A stretch of 64,000 bases of DNA from Hyphococcus sp. (GCA_021776335.1 JAJFGB010000011.1:310001-374000), one strand, 5' to 3'; shown: positions 29,013 to 38,692, numbered from the stretch's first letter. The notes: generated by a model from the sequence alone, not told the origin. Program-made: numbers and translations.

Positions 29013-31253
29013 ATGACTGAGGCTGCCACGCCATCTGCGCTTCGTGATGACGATGCGGGTTCAGTGTCACTGAAAACAATCGTAACGACGCAAGCGACGC
29101 GTTATATCCATATTACGACTTGGGCCATTTTGCTGTTGACGCTTGTTCGTTTCGAAACGGCGCTCGTCTGGTATGTTTTGACGATGGCCGGTGGCGTCAC
29201 CCGCTCATTTGTTGAGACGCGCATGCGTCGCAGCAACTCGACCGGTGTTGCCTCAAAATACCGTTTATACGCCTTTGTTGCGATGGCGGCCTGCGCGTTT
29301 TGGGCTGCGGCGCCGGTGCTCGCCTGGAACTCAGGTCACGTATTTGGTCAAGCAGCGGCCATGTTTTATATTGCTACCGGCTATTTACTCGCTCTTTCCC
29401 AATTTCGATCATCGCCGATAAATGCGCTCATCGTGACATCGCCTTATACCCTTGCATTTGGCGTTTGCCTCGCCAGCGCGGCGGGCACAGCGATGTTCTA
29501 TCCGCTATTGGCGGCAATACCCTTATTTGTCGCCACCATCGGCTATGTTTTAATGTTCGGCTATATGGCGCAACAGGAGATGGATCGCGCAAGCAGCGAG
29601 CGTTTGGCGCTGATCGAAGAGCTGGAAGGCGCTCGTGTCGCCGCGGAAAAGGCGTCTGAAGCAAAATCGATGTTCCTGGCGAATATGAGCCATGAAATCC
29701 GCACACCGATGAATGGCGTTCTTGGGATGGCAGAATTGCTGGCGCGTACCGAGCTGACCAGCCGTCAGCGCACGTTTGCCGACACTATTCACAAGTCCGG
29801 CGCCGCATTGTTGACAATCATCAATGATATTCTTGATTTTTCAAAAATAGAAGCGGGCAAGTTGGAACTTGACGAAGACCCGTTTGATTTGCAGGCGTCA
29901 GTTGAAGATGTTGCTGCGCTTGTCACCGCGCGCGCCCAGGAAAAGAAAATTGAACTGATCGTAAGATTTCAACCAGATTTGCCCATGGCGATGGTCGGCG
30001 ATGGTGGACGCATCCGGCAAATTATTATGAACCTTGTTGGCAATGCCGTAAAATTCACACATCAGGGATATGTCCTGATCAATGTGTCAGGCAGCGTCAA
30101 GGGCGATATCGCTGCGCTTCGCATTGAAATTACAGACACAGGGGTTGGTATGGATGCCGAAGCCCTTGGCAGGATTTTTGACTCATTTCAGCAGGCAGAT
30201 ACATCGACCACGCGAAAATTTGGCGGCACGGGTCTCGGACTTTCGATCTCCAAGCGATTGATCGAGGCTATGGCCGGTCGCATTGGCGCCACTTCCAAAC
30301 CGGATGAAGGATCAACATTCTGGATCGAAGTCGACCTGCCGATTGGCGAGGCAATGGAAGTCACGGCGCCGTTGACAATAGAGGCCGATAATCGCCGCGC
30401 ACTGATCGTTGACGATATCGACGTCAACAGGAATATCCTCTCTGAGCAACTAACGGCATGGGGCTTTCGGCCAGACGCCGCGGCAGACGGCCATCAGGCG
30501 CTCGACATGCTGCGTGCAGCAAAAGCCAATAATGACCCCTACATATTTGCGATTCTTGACTTTCTAATGCCTGAGATGGACGGCGAGCAGCTCGCGCAGG
30601 AGATTAAAGCGGACAACAATATTCGCAATACAGAGCTTATGGTGCTGACGTCGGTGGACCGGCCTGGCGATGCGCGCCGCTTTCGCGAGATTGGCGTCGA
30701 CGGGTATTTGGTGAAGCCGGCACGCTCGGCGCTATTGCTTCATACGATTTCCAGCCTGCTCAGTGCCAATGAAGACGCTCAAACTGGAGAGGCGAGCGGC
30801 GCCGTTGAGCCCATCAATGATCGAACGGGGGTCGGTGAAACAAGGAAGACGCGCATTCTGCTTGCTGAAGACAATGCGGTTAATCAATTGGTCGTTCAGC
30901 ATATGCTCGACCCAAATCTCTACGAACTGGCGATTGCGAATAATGGCCGGGAGGCGCTGCGCCGGTTTGAGACGGACCCGGATGGTTTTGACATTATCCT
31001 GATGGATGTCTCTATGCCGGAAATGGATGGATATGAAACGTCGCGAGCGATCCGCGGATTGGAAAATGGATCAAAGTCCAAGCGAACCCCGATTGTTTGT
31101 CTGACAGCGCACGCAATGAAGGCGGACATGGACCGAAGTCAGGAAGCGGGCATGGATGACTACCTGCCTAAACCCATGAGCGAGGATCAACTTCATTCAG
31201 TGATCAAACGTTGGGTAAAAGGTGCTGCAGTCGAAAATAAAGCCGCCGGCTAA
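29013..31253 (+). CDS. Hybrid sensor histidine kinase with two receiver domains
   Basis: 746 aa. About six hydrophobic helices (residues 35-185) form a membrane input module with no recognisable ligand-binding domain. A short coiled coil leads to HisKA with phospho-acceptor His228 in MSHEIRTPMNG, then HATPase (GDGGRIRQIIMNLVGNA, DTGVGM, GGTGLGLSIS). Two receivers follow: the first reads ALIVDDIDVN...ILDFLMPEMDG, the second RILLAEDNAVN...ILMDVSMPEMDGYE with LTAHAM and the KP Lys. No Hpt or output domain is present, so phosphotransfer to a separate partner is expected. No response regulator gene lies beside it. Confidence 0.92.
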   Translation: MTEAATPSALRDDDAGSVSLKTIVTTQATRYIHITTWAILLLTLVRFETALVWYVLTMAGGVTRSFVETRMRRSNSTGVASKYRLYAFVAMAACAFWAAAPVLAWNSGHVFGQAAAMFYIATGYLLALSQFRSSPINALIVTSPYTLAFGVCLASAAGTAMFYPLLAAIPLFVATIGYVLMFGYMAQQEMDRASSERLALIEELEGARVAAEKASEAKSMFLANMSHEIRTPMNGVLGMAELLARTELTSRQRTFADTIHKSGAALLTIINDILDFSKIEAGKLELDEDPFDLQASVEDVAALVTARAQEKKIELIVRFQPDLPMAMVGDGGRIRQIIMNLVGNAVKFTHQGYVLINVSGSVKGDIAALRIEITDTGVGMDAEALGRIFDSFQQADTSTTRKFGGTGLGLSISKRLIEAMAGRIGATSKPDEGSTFWIEVDLPIGEAMEVTAPLTIEADNRRALIVDDIDVNRNILSEQLTAWGFRPDAAADGHQALDMLRAAKANNDPYIFAILDFLMPEMDGEQLAQEIKADNNIRNTELMVLTSVDRPGDARRFREIGVDGYLVKPARSALLLHTISSLLSANEDAQTGEASGAVEPINDRTGVGETRKTRILLAEDNAVNQLVVQHMLDPNLYELAIANNGREALRRFETDPDGFDIILMDVSMPEMDGYETSRAIRGLENGSKSKRTPIVCLTAHAMKADMDRSQEAGMDDYLPKPMSEDQLHSVIKRWVKGAAVENKAAG

Positions 31254-31337
31254 GCAGAGCGCAGGCCGTCCATAAAATGAATGCGGTAGACCAACAAAAG
31301 AAATACAGGTTGCGCAGTTAACTGCTACGAATATGGG

Positions 31338-32084
31338 CTAGCCTGCCAGTCGTTCCATTTCTTCGTCAGAAATATCAAAATTCGCATAGACGTTTTGCAC
31401 ATCATCGCAATCGTCAAGGATATTCATCAGTTTCATAACGGATTCGACTTTATCGCCGGATACTTCGATTTCGTTCTGCGGTCGCCATATCTGTTTTGCC
31501 GATTGTGGCTCACCCAAACTATTTTCAAGATTGCGCGCGACTTCTGCAAGTTGATCCGCAGCGCAATAGATTTCGTGACCGTCCGCTGAGGAGACGACGT
31601 CTTCCGCACCGGCTTCAATCGCCGCTTCCATCATTGCGTCTTCGCTCGCTGCATCTGTCGCATATTGAATGCATCCAACGCGATCAAACATGAATGAAAC
31701 GGAACCGGTTTCGCCGAGATTGCCGCCGCTCTTGGCGAAGTAAGAGCGAATATCGCTGGCCGCCCGATTGCGATTATCTGTCAACGCTTCGACGATGACG
31801 CCGATACCGGCGGGACCAAATCCTTCATAACGAATCTCCTCGAAATTGGCCTCGTCAGCATTGGTCGATTTCTTGATGGCCCGATCGATATTGTCCTTCG
31901 GCATGGATTGGCCTTTTGCAGCCTGGATGGCGAGGCGCAAGCGCGGGTTAAACTCCGGGTCCGGCGCGCCCATCTTGGCGGCGATGGTGATTTCCTTTGA
32001 TAGCTTGGAAAATACCTTTGACCGCTTGGCGTCTTGACGCCCTTTGCGGTGCTGAATGTTCGCCCATTTGCTGTGTCCGGCCAT
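31338..32084 (-). CDS. yebC: YebC/PmpR-family (TACO1) protein
   Basis: Begins with the invariant [18 protein letters not shown] and contains [18 protein letters not shown] and [10 protein letters not shown]-type family blocks. At 248 aa it is the full family length. Members were described as transcriptional regulators, and more recently as ribosome-associated factors that relieve polyproline stalling; the latter would complement EF-P, encoded 5 kb away. Single gene in this window. Confidence 0.95.
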   Translation of the reverse strand: MAGHSKWANIQHRKGRQDAKRSKVFSKLSKEITIAAKMGAPDPEFNPRLRLAIQAAKGQSMPKDNIDRAIKKSTNADEANFEEIRYEGFGPAGIGVIVEALTDNRNRAASDIRSYFAKSGGNLGETGSVSFMFDRVGCIQYATDAASEDAMMEAAIEAGAEDVVSSADGHEIYCAADQLAEVARNLENSLGEPQSAKQIWRPQNEIEVSGDKVESVMKLMNILDDCDDVQNVYANFDISDEEMERLAG

Positions 32085-32239
32085 GCCGACCTCGCTACGC
32101 TTATCGTTGCAATGAAAGGTCGCTCATGTAGCGCGGGCGGGCGCGGCATTCAAGCGTCTGAAGATATCAATCCGGAATCGCTTCCGGGCTTGACCGAAAG
32201 TCGTTAAAAGCGCCAAATTGCCAAGAGGAGGGCAGGCTT

Positions 32240-33844
32240 TTGGCGGCGCCAATACGCAACATCACGATTGTCGGCGGGGGAACCTCGGGGTGGATTTCCG
32301 CGACCTATCTTGCTGTGTTGTTTCAAGAGAAGATCCAGCGCGGCGAGATGGCGATCACGCTCATTGAAAGCCCTAACATCGGTATTATTGGCGTTGGCGA
32401 GTCGACAGCGAGACCCATCGCTGACCTGCTGCGCATCATGGGGATCAAGGAATCAACTTTTATCAAGCGCTGCAATGCTACTTTCAAATTGAGCGGTTTG
32501 TTTGCGAATTGGGATGTTGACGAAAACGGCAAGAGTGTTTCCTGGGTTAATCCATTCTTCTCTCAGGATGAACTTCATGGCGTTAATCCTGGATATTTGT
32601 TCTCACAATATTCAATGCATCCTGGCGGGGGGCCAATTGACGGCAGCTACACTGATGCGATTTCGGTGTGCCCGGCAATTATTCGCGCTCATAAGGGGCC
32701 GCGCCCGTTAAACGCCCAGGATTACCAATCTGAAATTCCCTACTCCTATCACATGGATGCCATCGAACTGGCGAAGATGTTGATGGAGCGGGGCAAAGAG
32801 CTTGGTGTTAAACAAATCCTTGATGACGTTGAAAACGTGACGCTTGATGATCGAGGGTTCGTTTCCGAATTGACTCTTAAAAATAACGGCGCCCACCCGA
32901 TAGAGTTTGTCATTGACGCCACTGGGTTTGCCGGCGTGATTATTGGCAAAGCCATGGGTGAACCGTTCGAGTCATATGAAAAATATCTCTTGAATGACCG
33001 GGCAGTGGTTTCTCAATTGCCACATGACGATCCCACGCAAATTGAGCCAACCTCGCGGGCGACGGGAATGAACGCCGGTTGGAGTTTCCGTGTGCCGTTG
33101 TTTAACCGGGTCGGTTCCGGTTACGTATATTCCAGCAAGTTTATTTCCGATGACGAGGCTGTCGACGAATTTAAGAAATTTATCGGACCAGCGGCGAATG
33201 ATATTGAGCCACGCATCATCCGAATGCGGATTGGAAAGGTGCGCCATTCCTGGAAAAATAACTGCCTCGCGCTTGGCCTTTCAAGCGGCTTTGTCGAGCC
33301 GTTAGAGGCGACGGCCATATACTCCGTACAGGTAGCGCTTCAGTGGCTTTATACATATTTTCCCGACAGTGATTTTGATCCTGCTGTCCAGCGCCGCTAC
33401 AATTCATTGATTGACGGTCTCTATGAGGAAATCGTTGATTTCATCGCCCTGCTTTTTTGTACGAGCAATCGTGAAGACACGCCGTATTGGCGTGCCGTGC
33501 GTCATGATATGGAAATCCCGCCGCGTCTGAAAGAAAATCTGGAGGTTTGGCGTCACACCATGCCGGATGATCTCGACATGCCGACGAGAACATTTTTCAC
33601 GCCGACGTCATATAGGGCGGCGTTGATGGGGAAGCAGTTTTACAAAGGTCGCGATTATGTTCAGACAGCGCCAATCCCGGAAGCGGGGTGGCGGCAATAT
33701 GTTGAAATGCGCCGCCAACGTACGCAGAAATTCGTGAATGAACTGCCGGACCATTATACGTTGCTGAAGCACATTCGAGGCGAAGCCCAGGGCGGGCGCC
33801 AGTTTACGATCGGACCAAATATTCTCACGGGCGGCGGGCTCTAA
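32240..33844 (+). CDS. Tryptophan 7-halogenase-family flavin-dependent halogenase
   Basis: Starts at TTG 32240 with AGAGGAGGG about eight bases upstream. The FAD-binding motif is VGGGTSGW, followed by GVGEST. Lys83 (NATFK) aligns with the catalytic Lys79 of RebH/PrnA, and the FVEPLEATAIY block (residues 351-361) holds the active-site Glu. The WxWxIP signature is present as WSFRVP (Trp281, Phe283), with one Trp replaced. Cytoplasmic, 534 aa, needs a flavin reductase partner not seen nearby. Such genes are frequent in marine Caulobacterales-type genomes; the substrate is unknown and need not be free tryptophan. Confidence 0.9.
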   Translation: MAAPIRNITIVGGGTSGWISATYLAVLFQEKIQRGEMAITLIESPNIGIIGVGESTARPIADLLRIMGIKESTFIKRCNATFKLSGLFANWDVDENGKSVSWVNPFFSQDELHGVNPGYLFSQYSMHPGGGPIDGSYTDAISVCPAIIRAHKGPRPLNAQDYQSEIPYSYHMDAIELAKMLMERGKELGVKQILDDVENVTLDDRGFVSELTLKNNGAHPIEFVIDATGFAGVIIGKAMGEPFESYEKYLLNDRAVVSQLPHDDPTQIEPTSRATGMNAGWSFRVPLFNRVGSGYVYSSKFISDDEAVDEFKKFIGPAANDIEPRIIRMRIGKVRHSWKNNCLALGLSSGFVEPLEATAIYSVQVALQWLYTYFPDSDFDPAVQRRYNSLIDGLYEEIVDFIALLFCTSNREDTPYWRAVRHDMEIPPRLKENLEVWRHTMPDDLDMPTRTFFTPTSYRAALMGKQFYKGRDYVQTAPIPEAGWRQYVEMRRQRTQKFVNELPDHYTLLKHIRGEAQGGRQFTIGPNILTGGGL

Positions 33845-33883
33845 AACTTGCTTTGATCTCTGGAACGAATTACCGATCACTCC

Positions 33884-34639
33884 ATGTTGGCACTCATTGG
33901 CAAAACAATACTCATCACCGGCGCTGCGCGCGGGATAGGCGCGGCGACGGCGCGACTTTGCCACGAGGCTGGCGCGAAAGTCATTTTACATGCCGGGAGC
34001 GAAACTGATTCTGCCAAGAAAGCCGCGGCGTCCGTCGGCCAGATCTCCGATGATTTCATCTTTGAAGACCTGTCAAAGCCCCAGGCTGGATTTTCTCTTG
34101 TGAGCCGCGCGCTCGATAGGGCGGATCGCCTTGATGCGGTAGTCAATAATGCCGGCATGTTTACAGCGTCGCCGCTCTCGGGCGATCAGGCAATTTGGGA
34201 CGATGGCTGGGCGCGGACCATGGCGGTCAATGTTCAGGCGCCGGCAGATATCTGCCGCGCCGCTATTACGCACTTCCGGCAGCAGGGCAAGGGCGGAACG
34301 ATCGTCAATGTAGCAAGCCGAGCTGGTCATCGCGGCGACGGCGTCGAAAATGCCGCCTATGCCGCTTCAAAAGGCGCTGTCCTCGCCATGACCAAAACCT
34401 GGGCGCGCGGCCTCGCCCCGGAAAATATTCTCCTCTACGCGATTGCGCCCGGCTGGGTTGAAACCCGAATGGCGCCGCAAGATATCGCGGCGCGGGAAAA
34501 AGCATTAGAGGAAATTCCGTTGGGCCGTGTGGCGCAACCTGAAGAAGTTGGCGCCATGATTGCGTTTTTGTTGACTGGCGCCAGCCCGTCTGCGACGGGC
34601 GCGACTTTTGACATTAATGGCGCGTCTTACGTTCGATAA
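33884..34639 (+). CDS. Short-chain dehydrogenase/reductase (SDR)
   Basis: Classical SDR of 251 aa with the nucleotide motif TGAARGIG, NNAG, the catalytic Ser in NVASRAGHRG and the YAASK catalytic Tyr-Lys. The C-terminal PGWVETRMAPQD and NGASYVR-type ending are typical. NAD(P)-dependent oxidoreductase of unknown substrate. It lies 39 bp after the halogenase gene on the same strand, so the two may be co-transcribed. Confidence 0.92.
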   Translation: MLALIGKTILITGAARGIGAATARLCHEAGAKVILHAGSETDSAKKAAASVGQISDDFIFEDLSKPQAGFSLVSRALDRADRLDAVVNNAGMFTASPLSGDQAIWDDGWARTMAVNVQAPADICRAAITHFRQQGKGGTIVNVASRAGHRGDGVENAAYAASKGAVLAMTKTWARGLAPENILLYAIAPGWVETRMAPQDIAAREKALEEIPLGRVAQPEEVGAMIAFLLTGASPSATGATFDINGASYVR

Positions 34640-34689
34640 TTTTGGACAGTGTGGCTAGGGTGCAATTGCAGCTATCGCTCTAGGCCGAT

Positions 34690-34716
34690 ATAAATCTCCT
34701 CAATTGAGAGATTTAT
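34690..34716. other. Inverted repeat in the gap between the SDR and yjhX-like genes
   Basis: ATAAATCTC - ctcaattga - GAGATTTAT: a 9-bp perfect AT-rich inverted repeat with a loop that is itself partly palindromic. It could be an operator; no T run. Confidence 0.4.
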
Positions 34717-34750
34717 GTCAGAGATTGTAATCCGCTAACCGGCTTTGAAC

Positions 34751-34780
34751 GACGCACTGTCTGTACAAGACAGGTGCGTC
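34751..34780 (+). terminator. Bulged 12-bp hairpin, possible terminator or leader element before yjhX
   Basis: GACGCAC-TGTCT - gtaca - AGACA-G-GTGCGTC, with one bulged G, followed within two bases by GGTTTTG. It ends 30 bp before the yjhX-like start. It may end transcription from the SDR gene or act in the leader of the small gene. Confidence 0.45.
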
Positions 34781-34810
34781 CGGTTTTGCGATTCCAATCG
34801 GACAATTTCC

Positions 34811-35071
34811 ATGAACATTTCGAAAGCGGAGCAACGAACGCTCCATGTTCTCGCGCGTGGCGGGGCGATTCTCGTTGAGAAAAACGACTGTGGTAAAATC
34901 ATTAGGGTCAACTGCGCCAGCCGTGAGGGCTGGTCCCTTAAGGACTGTACGCTCCGCGTTTTCAGGCGCCTGAAGCGCAAACGTCTGATCGCGTCCAGCC
35001 GCGGCGGGCCGTATTGCGTGACCAGGCTGGGGCGGATTTCTGTCCGGTCTCAGCTCGACAATCGAGCTTAG
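34811..35071 (+). CDS. yjhX: YjhX/TopAI-family protein (UPF0386)
   Basis: 86 aa starting [20 protein letters not shown]. The pattern (Lys/Arg-rich, [26 protein letters not shown], ending [10 protein letters not shown]) is that of UPF0386/YjhX. In E. coli YjhX (TopAI) inhibits topoisomerase I and is neutralised by the acetyltransferase-like YjhQ encoded next to it. No YjhQ-like gene is adjacent here, so a toxin role is uncertain. An upstream in-frame ATG at 34745 is rejected because it overlaps the hairpin and adds 22 atypical residues. Confidence 0.85.
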   Translation: MNISKAEQRTLHVLARGGAILVEKNDCGKIIRVNCASREGWSLKDCTLRVFRRLKRKRLIASSRGGPYCVTRLGRISVRSQLDNRA

Positions 35072-35133
35072 GCCATCGGGTGATTAAAGGAAATCGCCCG
35101 ATCGCCTATTTTCTTTGCTGCGCGCCGGATATT

Positions 35134-35160
35134 GCGAAAAACCGGTTTCCACTTTTTCGC
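35134..35160. repeat. Small palindromic repeat of alphaproteobacterial type
   Basis: GCGAAAAA - CCGGTTTCCAC - TTTTTCGC. The loop ACCGGTTTCCAC-TTTT is like a dispersed intergenic palindrome that I recall as common in alphaproteobacteria. A second, diverged copy is at 42097-42145. Confidence 0.5.
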
Positions 35161-35230
35161 CCGACGCTTAAAGCGCCTTTGGGAAACCGCGATCTCTGCT
35201 ATGCTTTGGTGAGTATCCAGAGAGGCATAG

Positions 35231-37171
35231 ATGCGATTTCCCGTTTTTCTCGGCGCTGCCTGCGTCCTGTCGTTTTCAGCACTCGCGCAAGCGCCGGATC
35301 CGGCGCCGTCAACGCCAGTTGAAACCGTTACGCTCGGCGCTTTTGAGCCATCTCGCGAAGATGCTGTGCTTGAGGCTTTTGTCGACGGCATCGTCGAAGC
35401 GCATCGCCGTGAGCACAATACGCCCGGTGTTACAGTCAGCGTCGTTAAAGATGGACGCGTTCTTTTTGCTAAGGGATACGGTGTCGCCGACGCTGAGACC
35501 GGACGTCCTGTGAGCGGCCAGGAGACGCTTTTCCGGATCGGCTCTGTTTCCAAGACGTTTATCTGGACGGCCGTCATGATGCTTGTGGAGCGCGGCGAGA
35601 TAGATCTCGATGCTGATGTTAATCAGTATCTTAAAGATATGAGGGTTCCTGAAGCCTTTCGCACGCCGGTGACAATGAATCATTTGATGGCGCACCGCGC
35701 CGGATTTGAAGATACGTTCGGCGTATTTACGGTGCGGGACACCAGTGACCTTTCCCTTACGAGTGCGCTTAAAGCGCATATGCCAAAGCGAGTCTTTGCG
35801 CCCGGCGCCCGCACATCCTATTCCAATTGGGGAACAGCGCTTGCGGCTAAAATCGTTGAAGATGTTGCCGGTGTTTCTTTTGATGCGTTTCTCAAAAGTG
35901 AGGTTTTGGGGCCGCTGGCGATGTCTAAAACCACACTTGATGGTCCGGCAATCATGAGCGAGCGGTTAAAGACACAACTGTCTGCCGGACATGAAGTCAA
36001 AGGCGGCGCCGCCGCGCGCGCCGATTATATGGAAATCGGACCTTACGCCCCAGTGGGCGGGATTAATGCGAGCGCAAGTGATCTGGCGGTGTGGATGCTG
36101 TTTCATCTCGGCGAGGGCGAGCAAGATGGCGTACGATTAATGTCTCGAGGGACGTATCGGACGATGCAACGCAGGGCTTTTGACGACCGGCTGGCTGGCG
36201 CTGACCTCGCTCATGGCTTTTTTTCAAAAACCTATCGCGGCTATGCGGCGTATGGGCATGGCGGGGCAACGTCGGCGTTCTATTCCTACATGGCGCTCGT
36301 GCCCGAACTCGGGCTTGGTATTTTTGTGTCGCAAAACACAACGAGAGACAGAACGCTCGTCAGCGAGCTGCCAGATCTGATCGTTGACCGTCTCGCCGGT
36401 GGACGCTCCATCGGTGAAACCCAAACAGGAGAAGCGTTGGCGCTGAAAGCCAAAGATTACGAGGGGACCTATTTCATTAATCGCCGATCCTTTAGCCAGT
36501 TTGAGAAATTGTTTTCGACCAATGCGACGGCAAAAATTGCTGCGACGCCTGAAGGCGCCATTCTCGCGACGGCGCGAGGTGAGACGGTCCGGTTTATTCC
36601 ACTGACGGGCGCACCGGATATTTTCCAGGATCAATATGGCAACCGTATTGCGTTTGGCCGCGATGGAAGGGGGCGGGTTACGCATATGACCGATCGCATG
36701 GGCGTTCATTCGTTCGAAAAAATCGGATTTCTCGGCAGCCCAGGGACGTTGAATATCACCTTTGGAGCTGCGCTCTTTTTCAGCCTGGCTGCATGGGTCG
36801 GCGCCTGGCGCCGCCAAGGGCGCCCGGTTTCTCATGAGCCAATGGGTTCGGCGCTTAATATTTTCGATCTCGTCGCTGCGACGGCAGTGTTCGCTTTTGT
36901 CGCTGCGCTCGTCATCGTCGTGATTGCGCTTTCTTCGGCGTCAGCGAGCGACCTGCTCGAGTATCCACCAGCGTCAGTCATCGGCTTGCGAGTGGCAGCG
37001 TATGGGGTTTTTGCATTTGCAGCACTGGCAGTTTTCAGTTTGCTGCCCGCATGGACATCATCAGGCTGGAGTATATGGCGAAAAATTCACCACACATTAT
37101 TCGCAATAGCGATGGCGCTGCTTGCGGTCATGCTCGTCTTTTGGAATTTCATCTTTTCCGCGACGGCCTAG
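35231..37171 (+). CDS. Exported beta-lactamase-family serine hydrolase with C-terminal membrane domain
   Basis: AGAGAGG precedes the ATG. A Sec signal ends ...SALAQ. The class C/penicillin-binding fold shows SxxK as SVSK (near residue 107), the YxN motif as YSN and a third motif GHGGATS in place of KTG. After the catalytic domain (to about residue 390) comes a beta-rich region, then four hydrophobic helices from about residue 505 to the end. It is probably a periplasmic esterase or D-amino-acid peptidase tethered to the inner membrane. 646 aa; substrate unknown. Confidence 0.87.
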   Translation: MRFPVFLGAACVLSFSALAQAPDPAPSTPVETVTLGAFEPSREDAVLEAFVDGIVEAHRREHNTPGVTVSVVKDGRVLFAKGYGVADAETGRPVSGQETLFRIGSVSKTFIWTAVMMLVERGEIDLDADVNQYLKDMRVPEAFRTPVTMNHLMAHRAGFEDTFGVFTVRDTSDLSLTSALKAHMPKRVFAPGARTSYSNWGTALAAKIVEDVAGVSFDAFLKSEVLGPLAMSKTTLDGPAIMSERLKTQLSAGHEVKGGAAARADYMEIGPYAPVGGINASASDLAVWMLFHLGEGEQDGVRLMSRGTYRTMQRRAFDDRLAGADLAHGFFSKTYRGYAAYGHGGATSAFYSYMALVPELGLGIFVSQNTTRDRTLVSELPDLIVDRLAGGRSIGETQTGEALALKAKDYEGTYFINRRSFSQFEKLFSTNATAKIAATPEGAILATARGETVRFIPLTGAPDIFQDQYGNRIAFGRDGRGRVTHMTDRMGVHSFEKIGFLGSPGTLNITFGAALFFSLAAWVGAWRRQGRPVSHEPMGSALNIFDLVAATAVFAFVAALVIVVIALSSASASDLLEYPPASVIGLRVAAYGVFAFAALAVFSLLPAWTSSGWSIWRKIHHTLFAIAMALLAVMLVFWNFIFSATA

Positions 37172-37212
37172 AGCGGCCTCGCCGCTCCAGGTTTGTTTGA
37201 ACAAATGCCGAT

Positions 37213-38025
37213 CTATTCCGGCATCAGTCCACGCAGGCGGCCGCCGGTGCGGATAGCGCTTGCCTTTACCGCGTGGCCGGTCTTGGGATCGGTTTCGACG
37301 AAGATTCCACAAATGGTTGCAGCGCCCGTCGCCGGCGAAAACCTGCCGCCTGGCATTTTCGAAACAAAGCGGTGCAGCGGCTCGGATTTTTCCATGCCGA
37401 TGACGCTGTCATAATCGCCGCACATGCCAAGGTCAGTGATATAAGCCGCGCCGCCAGGGAGGATTTGATCATCCGCCGTCGGCACATGGGTATGGGTGCC
37501 GACAATGACGCTCGCACGGCCATCGAGATGGTGACCCATTGAATATTTTTCTGACGTCGCTTCGGCGTGAAAGTCGACAATGATCGCATCGGCCTCGCGG
37601 CCAAGTTTGATGCCGTCAAGTTCACGATCGACAGCGGCGCAAGGATCGTCAATGGGCGCCATGCCGCGCTGCCCTTGTATGTGAACCACAAGAACATTGC
37701 GGCCTTCACTGTCCTGGAACATGCCGCTGCCGCGGCCGGGATTGGATGATGGAAAATTTGCCGGCCGCAACAGCCGCGTCTCCCGATCAAACATCGCGAT
37801 GTCTTCACGCTGATCAAAGGCGTGATTGCCTGTCGTCAAAACATCAGCGCCGGCTTCAAACAAATCTTCGCAAATGCGGCGGGTCACGCCGAAGCCGCCG
37901 GCGGCGTTTTCAGCGTTAACGACAACAAAATCGAGCGACAGTTTCCGCCTCAGGCCGGGGAGCCGCTCGAGCAAAGTGGTGCGACCGCTGCGGCCAACAA
38001 CGTCGCCAAAAACTGCGATACGCAA
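37213..38025 (-). CDS. TIGR00282-family metallophosphoesterase (YmdB-like)
   Basis: Start chosen at TTG 38025 (LRIAVFGDVVGRSGR) because AGAGAGA lies five bases upstream. A longer ATG at 38079 would run into the 5-FCL gene. Metal-ligand motifs: FGDVVGR, NAENAAGGFG, TTGNHAFD, VDFHAEATSEK and GTHTHVPTAD. In Bacillus, YmdB hydrolyses 2',3'-cyclic nucleotides. 270 aa, cytoplasmic. It follows the 5-FCL gene by 13 bp, so the two form an operon. Confidence 0.9.
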   Translation of the reverse strand: MRIAVFGDVVGRSGRTTLLERLPGLRRKLSLDFVVVNAENAAGGFGVTRRICEDLFEAGADVLTTGNHAFDQREDIAMFDRETRLLRPANFPSSNPGRGSGMFQDSEGRNVLVVHIQGQRGMAPIDDPCAAVDRELDGIKLGREADAIIVDFHAEATSEKYSMGHHLDGRASVIVGTHTHVPTADDQILPGGAAYITDLGMCGDYDSVIGMEKSEPLHRFVSKMPGGRFSPATGAATICGIFVETDPKTGHAVKASAIRTGGRLRGLMPE

Positions 38026-38038
38026 GGAATCTCTCTTT

Positions 38039-38623
38039 CTAACACCGAATGGCTTCGCGCTCGGTGACAATCCAGTCAAGCGGCTGATCTAGCGGCGATA
38101 GGGGTAGCGCGTCAACTTCCTGCGCGCCATAGGCGTAGCCGACGGCGAGGATATCGCCCGTGCTGCGCCGGCCCTCAAGCGTTATGTCATAATAGCCGCC
38201 GCCATATCCAAGCCTGCCGCCCGCCCGTGTAAACGCCAATAGTGGCGTGACAATAATCGTCGGTGAAATGATTTCCGCCGTATCGTCCGGTATCTTTTCT
38301 CCGTAGCCGCCGGGAATGAGCGTGTCGCCGGGCGTATAGCCGCGAAATGTCAGCGGCGTTTTTCTTGCGCCCGTTACCGGCAAGGCAATGAGGACTTCTC
38401 GCTCCACCAAAGCGGCGGCCAGTGGCTCGGTATCGATTTCATCTTTAATCGGATAATAGAGTGAGACAATGCTATCGTCGTGGATTGGAATTGAGTGCAT
38501 GAAATTGCGTGTCGCGTGAATGGCGGCATCCGGGCGCGCTTTGGCGGCCGCGCGACGTTCACCCTTCATGCGTTCGCGCATGATATGTTTAGGATCTAAA
38601 AACGGTACAATTGGCGGCAGCAT
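38039..38623 (-). CDS. 5-formyltetrahydrofolate cyclo-ligase
   Basis: Converts 5-formyl-THF to 5,10-methenyl-THF with ATP. The N-terminal RERMKGERRAAAKARP and the signature GGRLGYGGGYYDITL are diagnostic. 194 aa. The start codon is uncertain: ATG 38623 is used and ATG at 38581 is the alternative, neither with a clear ribosome-binding site. The E. coli counterpart (ygfA) lies just after the 6S RNA gene; here the 6S RNA is upstream on the same strand with two small genes in between. Confidence 0.92.
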   Translation of the reverse strand: MLPPIVPFLDPKHIMRERMKGERRAAAKARPDAAIHATRNFMHSIPIHDDSIVSLYYPIKDEIDTEPLAAALVEREVLIALPVTGARKTPLTFRGYTPGDTLIPGGYGEKIPDDTAEIISPTIIVTPLLAFTRAGGRLGYGGGYYDITLEGRRSTGDILAVGYAYGAQEVDALPLSPLDQPLDWIVTEREAIRC

Positions 38624-38692
38624 AATGAGGAGAGCCTGCTCGTGACTATCTTCTCAATATGCGTTGCGCCAACGGCAGGGGCAATAGCCGTA

